Shown here in pieces: positions 17,248 through 25,186 of a stretch of 64,000 nt of DNA. The notes beneath the pieces were generated by a model. The model searched no databases. It was not told the origin of the DNA and saw only the letters and a program-made list of their open reading frames with translations. A program made the translations under genes and the position numbers. Position 1 is the first letter of the stretch, and every line of letters begins with the position of its first letter. Source of the DNA: Mongoliibacter ruber (lineage in GTDB: Bacteria; Bacteroidota; Bacteroidia; Cytophagales; Cyclobacteriaceae); contig NZ_PVTR01000009.1 in NCBI RefSeq assembly GCF_003003005.1, positions 171,030 through 235,029 on the forward strand. The letters are read 5' to 3'.

Positions 17248-18436
17248 TTACCAACCTGCAATGCCACAGCTGAAAGCCTTTCGAAGTCTTGGATCCTATC
17301 AAAAAATCTTCCCCACCATCCTTTAACCTGAATTTCTTTTTCAATGCCTCCGCAGGCATACTGTAATTCCTCGTAATTACATTTACTAAACCATTGGGAA
17401 AAAGCTTTTTGATCTCTTTTTTGGGTTGGTTTATTTCAGCGATTACTGCAAAAACCCTTCCCGGATATTCCTCCACCAATTCTTTAGAGGTATAAAAATG
17501 TGAATTTGGATGGATTTTTTCCAAACCAAAACGAACGCCAAAAGTCTGGTATGCACCCGCTTTTAATATAACCGCATTGGGTTCTATAAGGTATTTTTCT
17601 GTAGTGTCAGAGATTTTACTAGTGGCATTCTCCTCCTCAATATAGGTAAAAGAAAATGTGGATTTACTTTCCCTATTGATATCAACAGTTTCAATTAAAG
17701 CTTCATCCTCTTTACCTTCTCCTGACCAAAACAACAAAATTTCTTTGACTTCATTTTTGACGGAAAGCACTATTACTTTGGACAGTCCAGGAAGAAAAGA
17801 TAAGGCTGATTTTATATCCAACATAGGCGAGACTTTGACCATAATGGATTTTGCTCTGGACTTGAACATTTCCCAATATTGTACCACATTTGGTTCACAA
17901 TCTTCAAGCTTAAACAACTTTTGGTTTCCTTCTCCCCTTCTAGCCGGATCCACAAATATCAGATCAACCTTTTCTACCACTTTGCCAAGGAAGTCAATAC
18001 TATTGCCATTATAAAACCGGAATTTAGAAGGAGATAGCTGTTCAAGGTTATATTTTGATATTTCAAAAAGCTCAGGATTTTGCTCACAGTACATTACTAT
18101 GTCAAAGTTTTGACCTACAAAAAAACTGTCTACACCCAAACCACCGGTAAGGTCTATCATTTTTCTTCCAGAAACCAGATCAGCCTTAAACAATGCTGTT
18201 TCCTCTGATGAAGCTTGTTCCATAGATAGACTGACTGGGAAAATCAGCTTTTCATTCCCATACCAGCTTGGTATTTTTGATTTGGCTTTTTGGCGGGCTT
18301 TGATTTGCTGCACAGCAAACTTCAGGTCGAATTCCACTTTCCCCATATAGGTCAAAAGCAATTGTGCAGGATCCTCCGTTAGGTGGTCCTGCACAAATTG
18401 TTTTATTTTATCGCTATATACTTCCGCTCCAGTCAA
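17240..18436 (-). CDS. THUMP-like-domain class I methyltransferase
   Basis: The 398-residue protein resembles the PG_1098-type family of Bacteroidota. An N-terminal helical segment is followed by a Rossmann methyltransferase domain with the SAM loop MIDLTGGLGVDSFF (about 94-107), the acidic residue in MYCEQNPEL and the catalytic-type motif DLIFVDPARR at about 156. A C-terminal THUMP-like part starts near FGLEKIHPNSHFYTSKELV. The substrate is probably an RNA base, inferred from the fold. The gene starts 1 bp after asd on the same strand and is probably co-transcribed with it. Its TGA stop and last residues (VSE) lie inside the 127-bp repeat, so the repeat has replaced or capped the natural 3' end. 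Confidence 0.8.
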   Translation of the reverse strand: MTGAEVYSDKIKQFVQDHLTEDPAQLLLTYMGKVEFDLKFAVQQIKARQKAKSKIPSWYGNEKLIFPVSLSMEQASSEETALFKADLVSGRKMIDLTGGLGVDSFFVGQNFDIVMYCEQNPELFEISKYNLEQLSPSKFRFYNGNSIDFLGKVVEKVDLIFVDPARRGEGNQKLFKLEDCEPNVVQYWEMFKSRAKSIMVKVSPMLDIKSALSFLPGLSKVIVLSVKNEVKEILLFWSGEGKEDEALIETVDINRESKSTFSFTYIEEENATSKISDTTEKYLIEPNAVILKAGAYQTFGVRFGLEKIHPNSHFYTSKELVEEYPGRVFAVIAEINQPKKEIKKLFPNGLVNVITRNYSMPAEALKKKFRLKDGGEDFLIGSKTSKGFQLWHCRLVSE

Positions 18437-18437
18437 A

Positions 18438-19427
18438 CTACACCATGCTATGTTCTACAAGATAGCTTGCAATCTGAACGGCATTGGTCGCAGCGCCTTT
18501 TCTAAGATTATCTGCCACTATCCACATGTTCAATGTGTTTGCCTGAGATTCATCCCTTCTTAGACGGCCTACAAAGACCTCGTCTTTTTTGTGCGCAGTC
18601 AATGGCATAGGATAAATATTATTGGCAGGATCATCCTGTATGGCCACTCCTGGCGTTTTAGCCAAAACCTCTATGACTTCATTCAAATCGAAATCCCGAT
18701 GGAATTCTACATTGACAGCTTCAGAATGTCCTCCCATAGTAGGTATGCGGACAGTGGTAGCTGTCACTTGAATGCTATCATCACCAAAAATCTTCTTGGT
18801 TTCATTGATCATCTTCATTTCCTCCTTGGTATAACCATTTGGCTGGAACACATCAATATGAGGCAGCACATTCATATCAATTTTATGCGGATAAACCATT
18901 TCTGCAGCCTCTCCAGCTCTCTCAGCCATCATTTGATCTACAGCCGCCTTACCAGTTCCGGTCACAGACTGATAAGTAGAAACTACAATTCTTTTGATCT
19001 TGTACTTTTCATGCAGCAGGTTGAGAGCCACTACCATTTGAATCGTGGAGCAATTTGGGTTCGCAATGATCCTATCGTCAATTCTTATGTCCTTGGCATT
19101 GATCTCAGGAACTACTAATTTTTTAGAAGGGTCCATTCTCCAAGCCGAGGAATTATCAATTACAATTGTACCCACAGCTGCAAATTGTGGCGCCCATTCT
19201 AATGAAGTGCTTCCACCAGCAGAGAAGATTGCAATATCAGGCTTCTCAGAAACGGCCTGTTTCAATCCCTTAATGGTGTATTCCTTACCTTTGAAAGACA
19301 TCTTCTTTCCTGCTGACCTTTCACTGGCCACGAGTAATAATTCATCAAATGGGAAATTGTGCTCTTCCAGCACTTCGAGGATTTCTGAGCCTACCAATCC
19401 GGTAGCTCCTACTACTGCTAGTTTCAT
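18438..19427 (-). CDS. asd: Aspartate-semialdehyde dehydrogenase
   Basis: This enzyme reduces aspartyl phosphate to aspartate semialdehyde with NADPH, feeding lysine/diaminopimelate, threonine and methionine synthesis. The NADP loop VVGATGLVGSEILEVL is at the N-terminus, the catalytic cysteine in NPNCSTIQMVVAL lies near residue 130, and IRVPTMGGHSEAVNVEF (seen as VRIPTMGGHSEAVNVEF) carries the catalytic His. The length of 329 residues is normal. A TACCTTTG element on the minus strand (19465-19458) lies 31-38 bp ahead of the ATG and is probably the -7 box. The methyltransferase gene follows after 1 bp. Confidence 0.96.
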   Translation of the reverse strand: MKLAVVGATGLVGSEILEVLEEHNFPFDELLLVASERSAGKKMSFKGKEYTIKGLKQAVSEKPDIAIFSAGGSTSLEWAPQFAAVGTIVIDNSSAWRMDPSKKLVVPEINAKDIRIDDRIIANPNCSTIQMVVALNLLHEKYKIKRIVVSTYQSVTGTGKAAVDQMMAERAGEAAEMVYPHKIDMNVLPHIDVFQPNGYTKEEMKMINETKKIFGDDSIQVTATTVRIPTMGGHSEAVNVEFHRDFDLNEVIEVLAKTPGVAIQDDPANNIYPMPLTAHKKDEVFVGRLRRDESQANTLNMWIVADNLRKGAATNAVQIASYLVEHSMV

Positions 19428-19614
19428 TTTTGTTTAGATTAATTTTTTAAGGAACCGCAAAGGTAAAAGAAGAATTCCCAAAAAAAGATACATCAGGGCA
19501 GTATAATTGATTAGTTTCCAAAAATCTAGGCTGTTTTTTAAAAAAACATCAAAGAAATCTGCTTAATCGGATAATCTTATATAAAAATCAACCTCTTTTT
19601 TAATTTTATGTATC

Positions 19615-22600
19615 ATGAAGAGGAGGTTTTTAAAGGGATTTCAAAAAATACTTTTGACCCTAATGTACACTTTTTACTCGTTTGCAGGCTTTGCTCAAAT
19701 TCAAGATTTTGAGAAGGACTTTACTATTTTAAACCATCCTAAGGAATTCTTACCAAATTGGTCTGCGAATGAGGTGAGAGGTACTTCGTCAAGAGTTTTT
19801 CAAGCCAAGGGAGAAGGCAGATTTGGAAGCCAGGCCTTGGGGGTTCAAGCGATCAGCTCATTCAATGGAGTAATTTACCATAAAACCTCCACCAAGACCT
19901 TCACAAACCCCAAACTGGCCTTTTTTGCCAAGTCAAAATCTAATGGAACTGGAGACCGGCCTGTTTTGCCCTATATTTCATTTTCTTCAGATGGCGAAAA
20001 TTATGAAAACCCCATTCAAGTAGGTGATGAAAAAACTTTCGCTAACCGCAACAATGACTACACACTTTTTGAAATACCAATACCTCTCATTTTTCAAAAT
20101 CAAGATCTTATATGGATCAAATATGAGATCAGATTTGGCCCGGGAACTGGATCGGCTGCCAGATTTTTTATGGACGATGTGGGTCTTTTTGAGTCGGAAG
20201 AAGAGGTTGATCCTCTGAAAATCAAAAGAACAAAGACATTAAGTCCCTACTCTTTTTCTATGGACTTCAACAGAAAGATATTTCCTCCTGAGAGTCCTCA
20301 AATAAGTATAAGTGGAAACAAGATTGATTACTTACTTTTCCCTACGGATACCACTTTAATAATATTTACAGAACAACCGATTCCAGCCTTTTCAACTGTT
20401 GACATTTCAAACCTCAAGGACGGCACAGGTAAAGTGACTGCAAAAGTGTCTGAAATAGTCATAAATGAGATGATTACAATTGGTGAAGCTGAAATTCTTT
20501 CTCCCGATTTACTGAAATTACATTTTACCCAATTCTACTCGCCAAGCAGCGTAAGTCAGACAGCCAATTTTACAGTAAATGGAAAATCACCCATCAGCAT
20601 TACACTCTCAGATGATCAATTCAGTATTCTTCTTGACTTAAATACGCCGCTAGTTTTAGACCAAACTGTCAATATTGTGGCTGAAAATATTGCCAATAAT
20701 TCGGCTGAAACTAATCCTGACAAAAGCAGCCTTGAATTTTTATACAAAGATTATGTAGAAGATGTTTTTGCCCTTGACCCAAATACTATCTATGTACAGA
20801 GTAGTATTCCCCAAAATCCTGATGATATTGATGAACTCCATTTCAAAATAGAAGAATTTCCTGAGTTTGAATTCAAGGTCAGTTTGCCTGACAGCCTAAT
20901 GCTCAAACTATATACAGATGCTCCACTTGATGAAGGCATTAATTATACACTGAACATACCTCATAGAAAAAGTGGTCGGGGACTTTTCCTTCCTGGTTCA
21001 TCTCAGGCTTTTGTTTATGACATCACTCCCCCAGACTTGATCGAGGTGATCCTTCTGAATGAATCCACTTTATTGCTGATTTTCTCTGAAAAGATAGACC
21101 CTATATTCGCATCTATTCTTAATAACTATGCAATTGAAGGAACAAACCCCAGTCAGGTGGTCATTAGAGGCCATCAAATTATTCTTTCGTGGAACAGTAA
21201 CTTTCAAACAGAACTGAATTATGTGCTGGAAATCAATAAAATCTCTGATCTCAATGGAAATTTCTCGGAAAATCTCATAAAGACTTTCAATGCAACACAA
21301 TTCCCGGCTATTTCCTATAAAGACATTGTCATCAATGAAATAATGCCTGCCCCAAGATCAGGAAATATGCTCCCAAATGTTGAGTATGTCGAAGTATTTA
21401 ACACAACGGAGCATCCGGTATACCTTGGAGGCATGCAACTGGCGAATTCACGGAGAGCGAGTATACTACCAAGCGCTGTGATTGGCCCCAAAAACTACCT
21501 CATACTCTCACCCAGAAACCAAAGCACCCAATTCGAAAAATATGGTGAGGTTTTGGGATTGACCAATTGGCCAACTTTACTCAACACGGCAGACCAGGTT
21601 AACCTCTTGTCTGCTACTGAAGAGGTATTGGACAGTTTAAATTATAATTCAAGCTCTTTTGGATCCTCCTCCTTTGCTAGTGGCGGCTATAGTCTTGAGC
21701 TTGCAAACCCATTCCTCAAATGCTATCTACCAAGCAACTTGAAGGTTTCTCAAGACCCTGCCCGCGGTACACCAGGGAAAGTGAATTCCGTTTTTGAAGA
21801 AACGCCTGACCTCTCTTCCCCAAAATTTCTCAGCTTCCAAATATTGGAAGCCAACATTGTCAGCTTGAATTTTGACAAAGTTCTCAATCAAGACCTGCGA
21901 AATGTAAACTTGGAAATCAGTCCAAACCTCAGCATTGCAAAAATCGAAATAGGGATTACTCCAAACTCGCTAATCCTTCATTTCGAAGAGAAAATAAAAG
22001 CAAATACAAAATACAATATCCGCATCAACAGCCTCAGAGATTGTAGTGGTAATTTATTTGAAGAAAAAGAAACCGTGTATTTCATCCTTCCTGACTTCGC
22101 ATCAAAAGGAGATATTGTCATCAATGAGGTACTTTTCAATCCCAGAACAGGAGCACCAAAATTCGTTGAAATTTATAATTCTTCTTCAAAATTCCTCAAC
22201 ATGAAAGACTGGAAACTAGCCAATCTAAATACTTCTGATGAGGTTGCAAATAGACGAATCCTATTTTCGGAGGACATGATTTTAGAACCATTTTCATTTT
22301 TGGTATTTACAACTGATAGAGCAAAACTCAAACAAGAATATCCAAAGGGTAAGGAAGACAGGTTTGTGGAATACAGCTCCCTTCCAAGTTTCCCAATATC
22401 AGCAGGAAATGTTGTGCTGCTCAATCCTGAAGAAGAGTTGATCGAGATTTTCAGCTATTCAGAAAGAATGCATCATCCATTGATTAAGGAAAAACGGGGG
22501 ATTTCCCTTGAAAGGCTTTCTCCATTTGCACCAGTCAATGACCCAAACAATTGGCAATCTGCTTCGTCATCAGAAGGATATGCAAGCCCTGGATACAAAA

Positions 22601-22944
22601 ACTCCCAAAACTTTGAAGGAAATGAGGATTTCGGCATCGAAATCAGTCCGAGAGTCTTCGTTCCAGAAGCCGCGGGTGAACAACCATTTACTACTATCAG
22701 CTATTATATGTCCCAATCAGGAAAGATCGCCACAATGCGCATTTATCATCCTGGAGGCATTTTAATAAAAGAATTATGTCAAAACGCTGTCTGGGGAGAG
22801 AAAGGGTTTTACCTATGGGATGGTACAGACATGAATAATAGAAAAGTTAGGCCAGGACACTATATTATTTGGATAGAGATCTTTGACCTGCAGGGAAAAG
22901 TAACTCAAATCAGAAAAACTGTAGTTGTAGGTACCAAATTTTAA
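19615..22944 (+). CDS. Large surface protein with lamin-tail domains
   Basis: The 1109-residue protein has a signal peptide (about 1-28, ending GFAQIQ). The first half holds several Ig/SbsA-like beta units that share the LSFSEKIDP-type core (for example LIFSEKIDPIFASILNNYAI). Two lamin-tail domains follow, each beginning with the typical VINEI/VINEV motif (DIVINEIMPAPRSG at about 577; DIVINEVLFNPRTG at about 840). The C-terminal 90 residues resemble the FlgD-type Ig fold (MRIYHPGGILIKEL, GFYLWDGTDMNNRKVRPGHY), often seen at the end of secreted Bacteroidota proteins. It is probably exported to the cell surface; the role is unknown, possibly adhesion or extracellular nucleic-acid processing. 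It stands alone. Confidence 0.85.
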   Translation: MKRRFLKGFQKILLTLMYTFYSFAGFAQIQDFEKDFTILNHPKEFLPNWSANEVRGTSSRVFQAKGEGRFGSQALGVQAISSFNGVIYHKTSTKTFTNPKLAFFAKSKSNGTGDRPVLPYISFSSDGENYENPIQVGDEKTFANRNNDYTLFEIPIPLIFQNQDLIWIKYEIRFGPGTGSAARFFMDDVGLFESEEEVDPLKIKRTKTLSPYSFSMDFNRKIFPPESPQISISGNKIDYLLFPTDTTLIIFTEQPIPAFSTVDISNLKDGTGKVTAKVSEIVINEMITIGEAEILSPDLLKLHFTQFYSPSSVSQTANFTVNGKSPISITLSDDQFSILLDLNTPLVLDQTVNIVAENIANNSAETNPDKSSLEFLYKDYVEDVFALDPNTIYVQSSIPQNPDDIDELHFKIEEFPEFEFKVSLPDSLMLKLYTDAPLDEGINYTLNIPHRKSGRGLFLPGSSQAFVYDITPPDLIEVILLNESTLLLIFSEKIDPIFASILNNYAIEGTNPSQVVIRGHQIILSWNSNFQTELNYVLEINKISDLNGNFSENLIKTFNATQFPAISYKDIVINEIMPAPRSGNMLPNVEYVEVFNTTEHPVYLGGMQLANSRRASILPSAVIGPKNYLILSPRNQSTQFEKYGEVLGLTNWPTLLNTADQVNLLSATEEVLDSLNYNSSSFGSSSFASGGYSLELANPFLKCYLPSNLKVSQDPARGTPGKVNSVFEETPDLSSPKFLSFQILEANIVSLNFDKVLNQDLRNVNLEISPNLSIAKIEIGITPNSLILHFEEKIKANTKYNIRINSLRDCSGNLFEEKETVYFILPDFASKGDIVINEVLFNPRTGAPKFVEIYNSSSKFLNMKDWKLANLNTSDEVANRRILFSEDMILEPFSFLVFTTDRAKLKQEYPKGKEDRFVEYSSLPSFPISAGNVVLLNPEEELIEIFSYSERMHHPLIKEKRGISLERLSPFAPVNDPNNWQSASSSEGYASPGYKNSQNFEGNEDFGIEISPRVFVPEAAGEQPFTTISYYMSQSGKIATMRIYHPGGILIKELCQNAVWGEKGFYLWDGTDMNNRKVRPGHYIIWIEIFDLQGKVTQIRKTVVVGTKF

Positions 22945-23009
22945 AATTATCTAGTTTAAAACTTCCAATTTCAGTATCTTAGAAGCATCCACTTAAAATT
23001 CTGAAAGCA

Positions 23010-23156
23010 ATGAAACCCGATCTGATCACTCAAACATTAAAAACCTATTTCGTAGAAAAAGGCAAGACAATCAAGGTTATACAAAGATACCTTCGGGTTC
23101 ATTACCGCCTGATCATGGATGAAAAAGTCTTGATGAAAAGAGTCCAAAACCTCTAA
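23010..23156 (+). CDS. Basic 48-residue protein, function unknown
   Basis: A short frame with an ATG start (MKPDLITQTLKTYFVEKG) is rich in Lys/Arg and predicted helical. It ends 7 bp before a strong terminator, so it has the layout of a real small gene rather than chance coding. No motif is recognised. It lies 65 bp after the lamin-tail protein gene. Confidence 0.5.
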   Translation: MKPDLITQTLKTYFVEKGKTIKVIQRYLRVHYRLIMDEKVLMKRVQNL

Positions 23157-23162
23157 GATTTT

Positions 23163-23195
23163 AAAAACCGTCCAACGACGGTTTTTTTATTTTTG
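23163..23195 (+). terminator. Rho-independent terminator
   Basis: The arm AAAAACCGTC (23163-23172) pairs perfectly with GACGGTTTTT (23177-23186) across a CAAC loop, then TTATTTTTG. It closes the 48-residue gene. Confidence 0.85.
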
Positions 23196-23278
23196 ATTTT
23201 CAAATGCTAAGCGTATTTTAGGGGACTTTTCAATCACTCCAGGTAGATTGGATTACTCACCATTAAAACATTATTACT

Positions 23279-23662
23279 ATGAGCCAAGAAGAAAAAACAG
23301 CATATTCTCCAGAGGAGCTAAAAGAGTTTGAAGAAATCATCATGAAAAAATTGACTGTGGCTAAGGAGGAATTGAGCTCACTTAAGCAGTCATTAAGTAA
23401 AAAGAACGATTCAGGAACTGATTTTACAGCTTCTACATCCAAACTTTTGGAAGATGGTGCAGACACTTTGGAGAGAGAAAGCTTGAGTCAACTGGCTGGA
23501 AGGCAACAAAAATTCATCATTAACCTGGAAAATGCTCTTGTAAGAATCAAAAACGGTACCTATGGAGTATGTGTGGATACCGGCAAATTGATTTCCAAAG
23601 ATAGGCTCAGGGCTGTTCCTCACACCATGCACTCAATAGAGGCTAAACTTGCCAAGAAGTAA
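23279..23662 (+). CDS. TraR/DksA-family protein with degenerate zinc finger
   Basis: The 127-residue protein has an N-terminal coiled coil (about 10-55, ELKEFEEIIMKKLTVAKEEL) and a C-terminal segment shaped like the DksA zinc finger (GTYGVCVDTGKLISKDRL, RAVPHTMHSIEAK). Three of the four expected cysteines are missing: only GVC remains, with CxxC reduced to CVDT and the second pair gone. Established knowledge: DksA binds the secondary channel of RNA polymerase and works with ppGpp; cysteine-poor relatives are common in Bacteroidota. It should be a polymerase-binding regulator that does not need zinc. The next gene, scpB, starts at the base after the stop. Confidence 0.85.
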   Translation: MSQEEKTAYSPEELKEFEEIIMKKLTVAKEELSSLKQSLSKKNDSGTDFTASTSKLLEDGADTLERESLSQLAGRQQKFIINLENALVRIKNGTYGVCVDTGKLISKDRLRAVPHTMHSIEAKLAKK

Positions 23663-24223
23663 TTGGAATTTCTGCATAAACATATTGAAGCCCTTATTTT
23701 CTGTGCCACATCTCCGCTAGCTATTGAAGAGATTCAAAAATGCCTATCGGAGATGTTTGAATCAGATGTACCAAAAGAGCATATCTTAGAAGCGATCACC
23801 ATGCTTCAGGAAAAGTACAGCAGCGATGAATTTTCTTTTGCACTTGAACATTTAGGAGGTGGTTACCAGTTTTTAACAAAACCAGCCTACCAGGTAAGTA
23901 TTTCCATTCTCCTCAAACAACAATCTCAGAAGAGGCTTTCCACTGCACAACTCGAAACATTGTCCATCATTGCTTACAAGCAACCTGTGACCAAAACTGA
24001 AGTTGAACATATTCGTGGGGTTAGTTGTGATTATTCTATTCAAAAACTTTTAGAAAAAGAATTGGTCTCCATAAAAGGTAAAGCGGACTCGGTCGGCAAA
24101 CCAATACTCTATGGTACCAGCGAAAAATTCATGGAGTATTTTGGAATAAATAAAATATCAGATCTGCCGCAGCCAAAAGATTTCAGTCAGGAAGAAAATC
24201 AGATTGGAGAAGAAAAAGAGTAG
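23663..24223 (+). CDS. scpB: Segregation and condensation protein B
   Basis: ScpB binds ScpA and the SMC condensin and is needed for chromosome condensation and segregation. The 186-residue protein has the two winged-helix halves: the first opens HIEALIFCATSPLAIEEIQ, and the second contains LSTAQLETLSIIAYKQPVTKTEVEHIRGV, the best-kept segment of the family. The start is a TTG directly after the TAA of the DksA-like gene (TAATTG); no suitable ATG exists nearby and the TTG start gives the normal N-terminus. The acidic C-terminal tail is normal. Expression is probably coupled to the preceding gene. Confidence 0.93.
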   Translation: MEFLHKHIEALIFCATSPLAIEEIQKCLSEMFESDVPKEHILEAITMLQEKYSSDEFSFALEHLGGGYQFLTKPAYQVSISILLKQQSQKRLSTAQLETLSIIAYKQPVTKTEVEHIRGVSCDYSIQKLLEKELVSIKGKADSVGKPILYGTSEKFMEYFGINKISDLPQPKDFSQEENQIGEEKE

Positions 24224-24229
24224 GTTGTA

Positions 24230-24847
24230 TCAGACCTTAAGCACTTCTGCGTGGGCTGAAATCAAGTACTTTCTCCCTGTACTCACCTCCTCACATAAAA
24301 CTCTGGTCCTTCTAAGATGTTCTTTCGTAAATTTTCTCCCTTTGATCTCAAATTGATCTCCAGCCTGTAGATCTGCCAAGAGCAAAACTCCGTCATGTTT
24401 TTGCTTGTCATATGCTTTGATGACCTTGCTGAGAAAAAGATCTGCTCCTGTACTTGCTTTTGGATTTGACATGTGCTTGGTCAAAGCCAAGTGAATGTCT
24501 TGTGGAAAGACTCGATTTTCTAGCATGGGTATCATTAAGCCTTGGAATGTCATTTTCCATTCTATCCCGTGTGGTGCTATTTGGAGCCCATACTTTTTGA
24601 ATGCCCTGTAATGTGCCAGTTCATGTAAATAGGTAATCAAAAACTGAAAAGAATTCAAATTATAATTGATAGAAATGGTCTGAAGTTTCCTGTCTCTCCT
24701 ATACCTAAAATCCCCAAGTTTACTCTGCCTTTCTTTTGTAATCAAAAAATTAAATGGATCTTCCTTCCATAATCCAAAACAATAATCCACCGCAGCTTCG
24801 GGAATATGTTTTTGGAAAGCCTCTAAAAAACTTGAATCTTTACTCAT
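24230..24847 (-). CDS. SprT-like metallopeptidase-fold protein
   Basis: The protein has the zinc motif HELAHYRAF (HExxH) and a third-ligand segment APHGIEWKMTFQ, as in SprT/Spartan proteins. Established knowledge: Spartan cleaves DNA-protein crosslinks; bacterial SprT-like proteins are little studied. The C-terminal part (FEIKGRKFTKEHLRRTRVLC) is beta-rich and may bind nucleic acid. The ATG at 24847 is preferred to one eight codons upstream, which would lie in the terminator hairpin of the upstream lipoprotein gene. Length from this start is 205 residues. The gene converges with scpB, with 6 bp between stops. Confidence 0.85.
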   Translation of the reverse strand: MSKDSSFLEAFQKHIPEAAVDYCFGLWKEDPFNFLITKERQSKLGDFRYRRDRKLQTISINYNLNSFQFLITYLHELAHYRAFKKYGLQIAPHGIEWKMTFQGLMIPMLENRVFPQDIHLALTKHMSNPKASTGADLFLSKVIKAYDKQKHDGVLLLADLQAGDQFEIKGRKFTKEHLRRTRVLCEEVSTGRKYLISAHAEVLKV

Positions 24848-24856
24848 GCCCGAATA

Positions 24857-24889
24857 TAAAAAAAGTCCCACATTTCTGCGGGACTTTTT
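24857..24889 (-). terminator. Terminator of the acidic lipoprotein gene
   Basis: On the minus strand the arm AAAAAGTCCC (24889-24880) pairs with GGGACTTTTT (24869-24860) and is followed by more T. It lies 18 bp after the lipoprotein stop and just ahead of the SprT-like gene. Confidence 0.8.
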
Positions 24890-24907
24890 AATGGAATGAG
24901 AAGAAAA

Positions 24908-25105
24908 TTAAGCTTCGATTTCTTCTTCAACTACTTCAACTGAATCTTCGATAGCACCTTCAACTTCTTCAGTAGACTCTTCAAGAGTTTCTTCTGTTTC
25001 TTCGATGATTACTTCGATTTCAGTTTCTTCGTTTGATTCTTTGTTTCCACAAGCAGCGGTAAATAACATACCAGCTACAGCGAACATTGCAAATACCTTT
25101 TTCAT
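24908..25105 (-). CDS. Small acidic lipoprotein
   Basis: The 65-residue precursor has a lipoprotein signal (MKKVFAMFAVAGMLFTAAC, lipobox FTAAC with Cys19). The mature part is almost only Glu, Val, Ile and Thr (EIEVIIEETEETLEESTEEV), so it would be a short negatively charged tether at the membrane surface. It has both a full promoter (25138-25167) and a terminator, so it is a single-gene transcript. The function is unknown; the repeated E-rich pattern suggests a flexible or cation-binding peptide. Confidence 0.75.
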   Translation of the reverse strand: MKKVFAMFAVAGMLFTAACGNKESNEETEIEVIIEETEETLEESTEEVEGAIEDSVEVVEEEIEA

Positions 25106-25137
25106 GATGTTTGGTTTGATTCTTAAAATTAAGCTCG

Positions 25138-25167
25138 CAAAAGTAATTCTTTACTACGGATATTCAA
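25138..25167 (-). promoter_or_regulatory. Bacteroidota-type promoter of the acidic lipoprotein
   Basis: On the minus strand TTG (25167-25165), a 19-nt spacer and TACTTTTG (25145-25138) match the Bacteroidota sigma consensus TTG-N19-TAnnTTTG. The predicted transcription start lies about 25 bp before the ATG at 25105. Confidence 0.65.
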
Positions 25168-25186
25168 GCTTTTAAAAGAATATTTT

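Noticed and set aside
19615..22944. Type IX secretion signal (CTD) on the lamin-tail protein
   Set aside because: The C-terminus resembles a FlgD-type Ig fold, but I could not see a diagnostic T9SS motif, so no claim is made.
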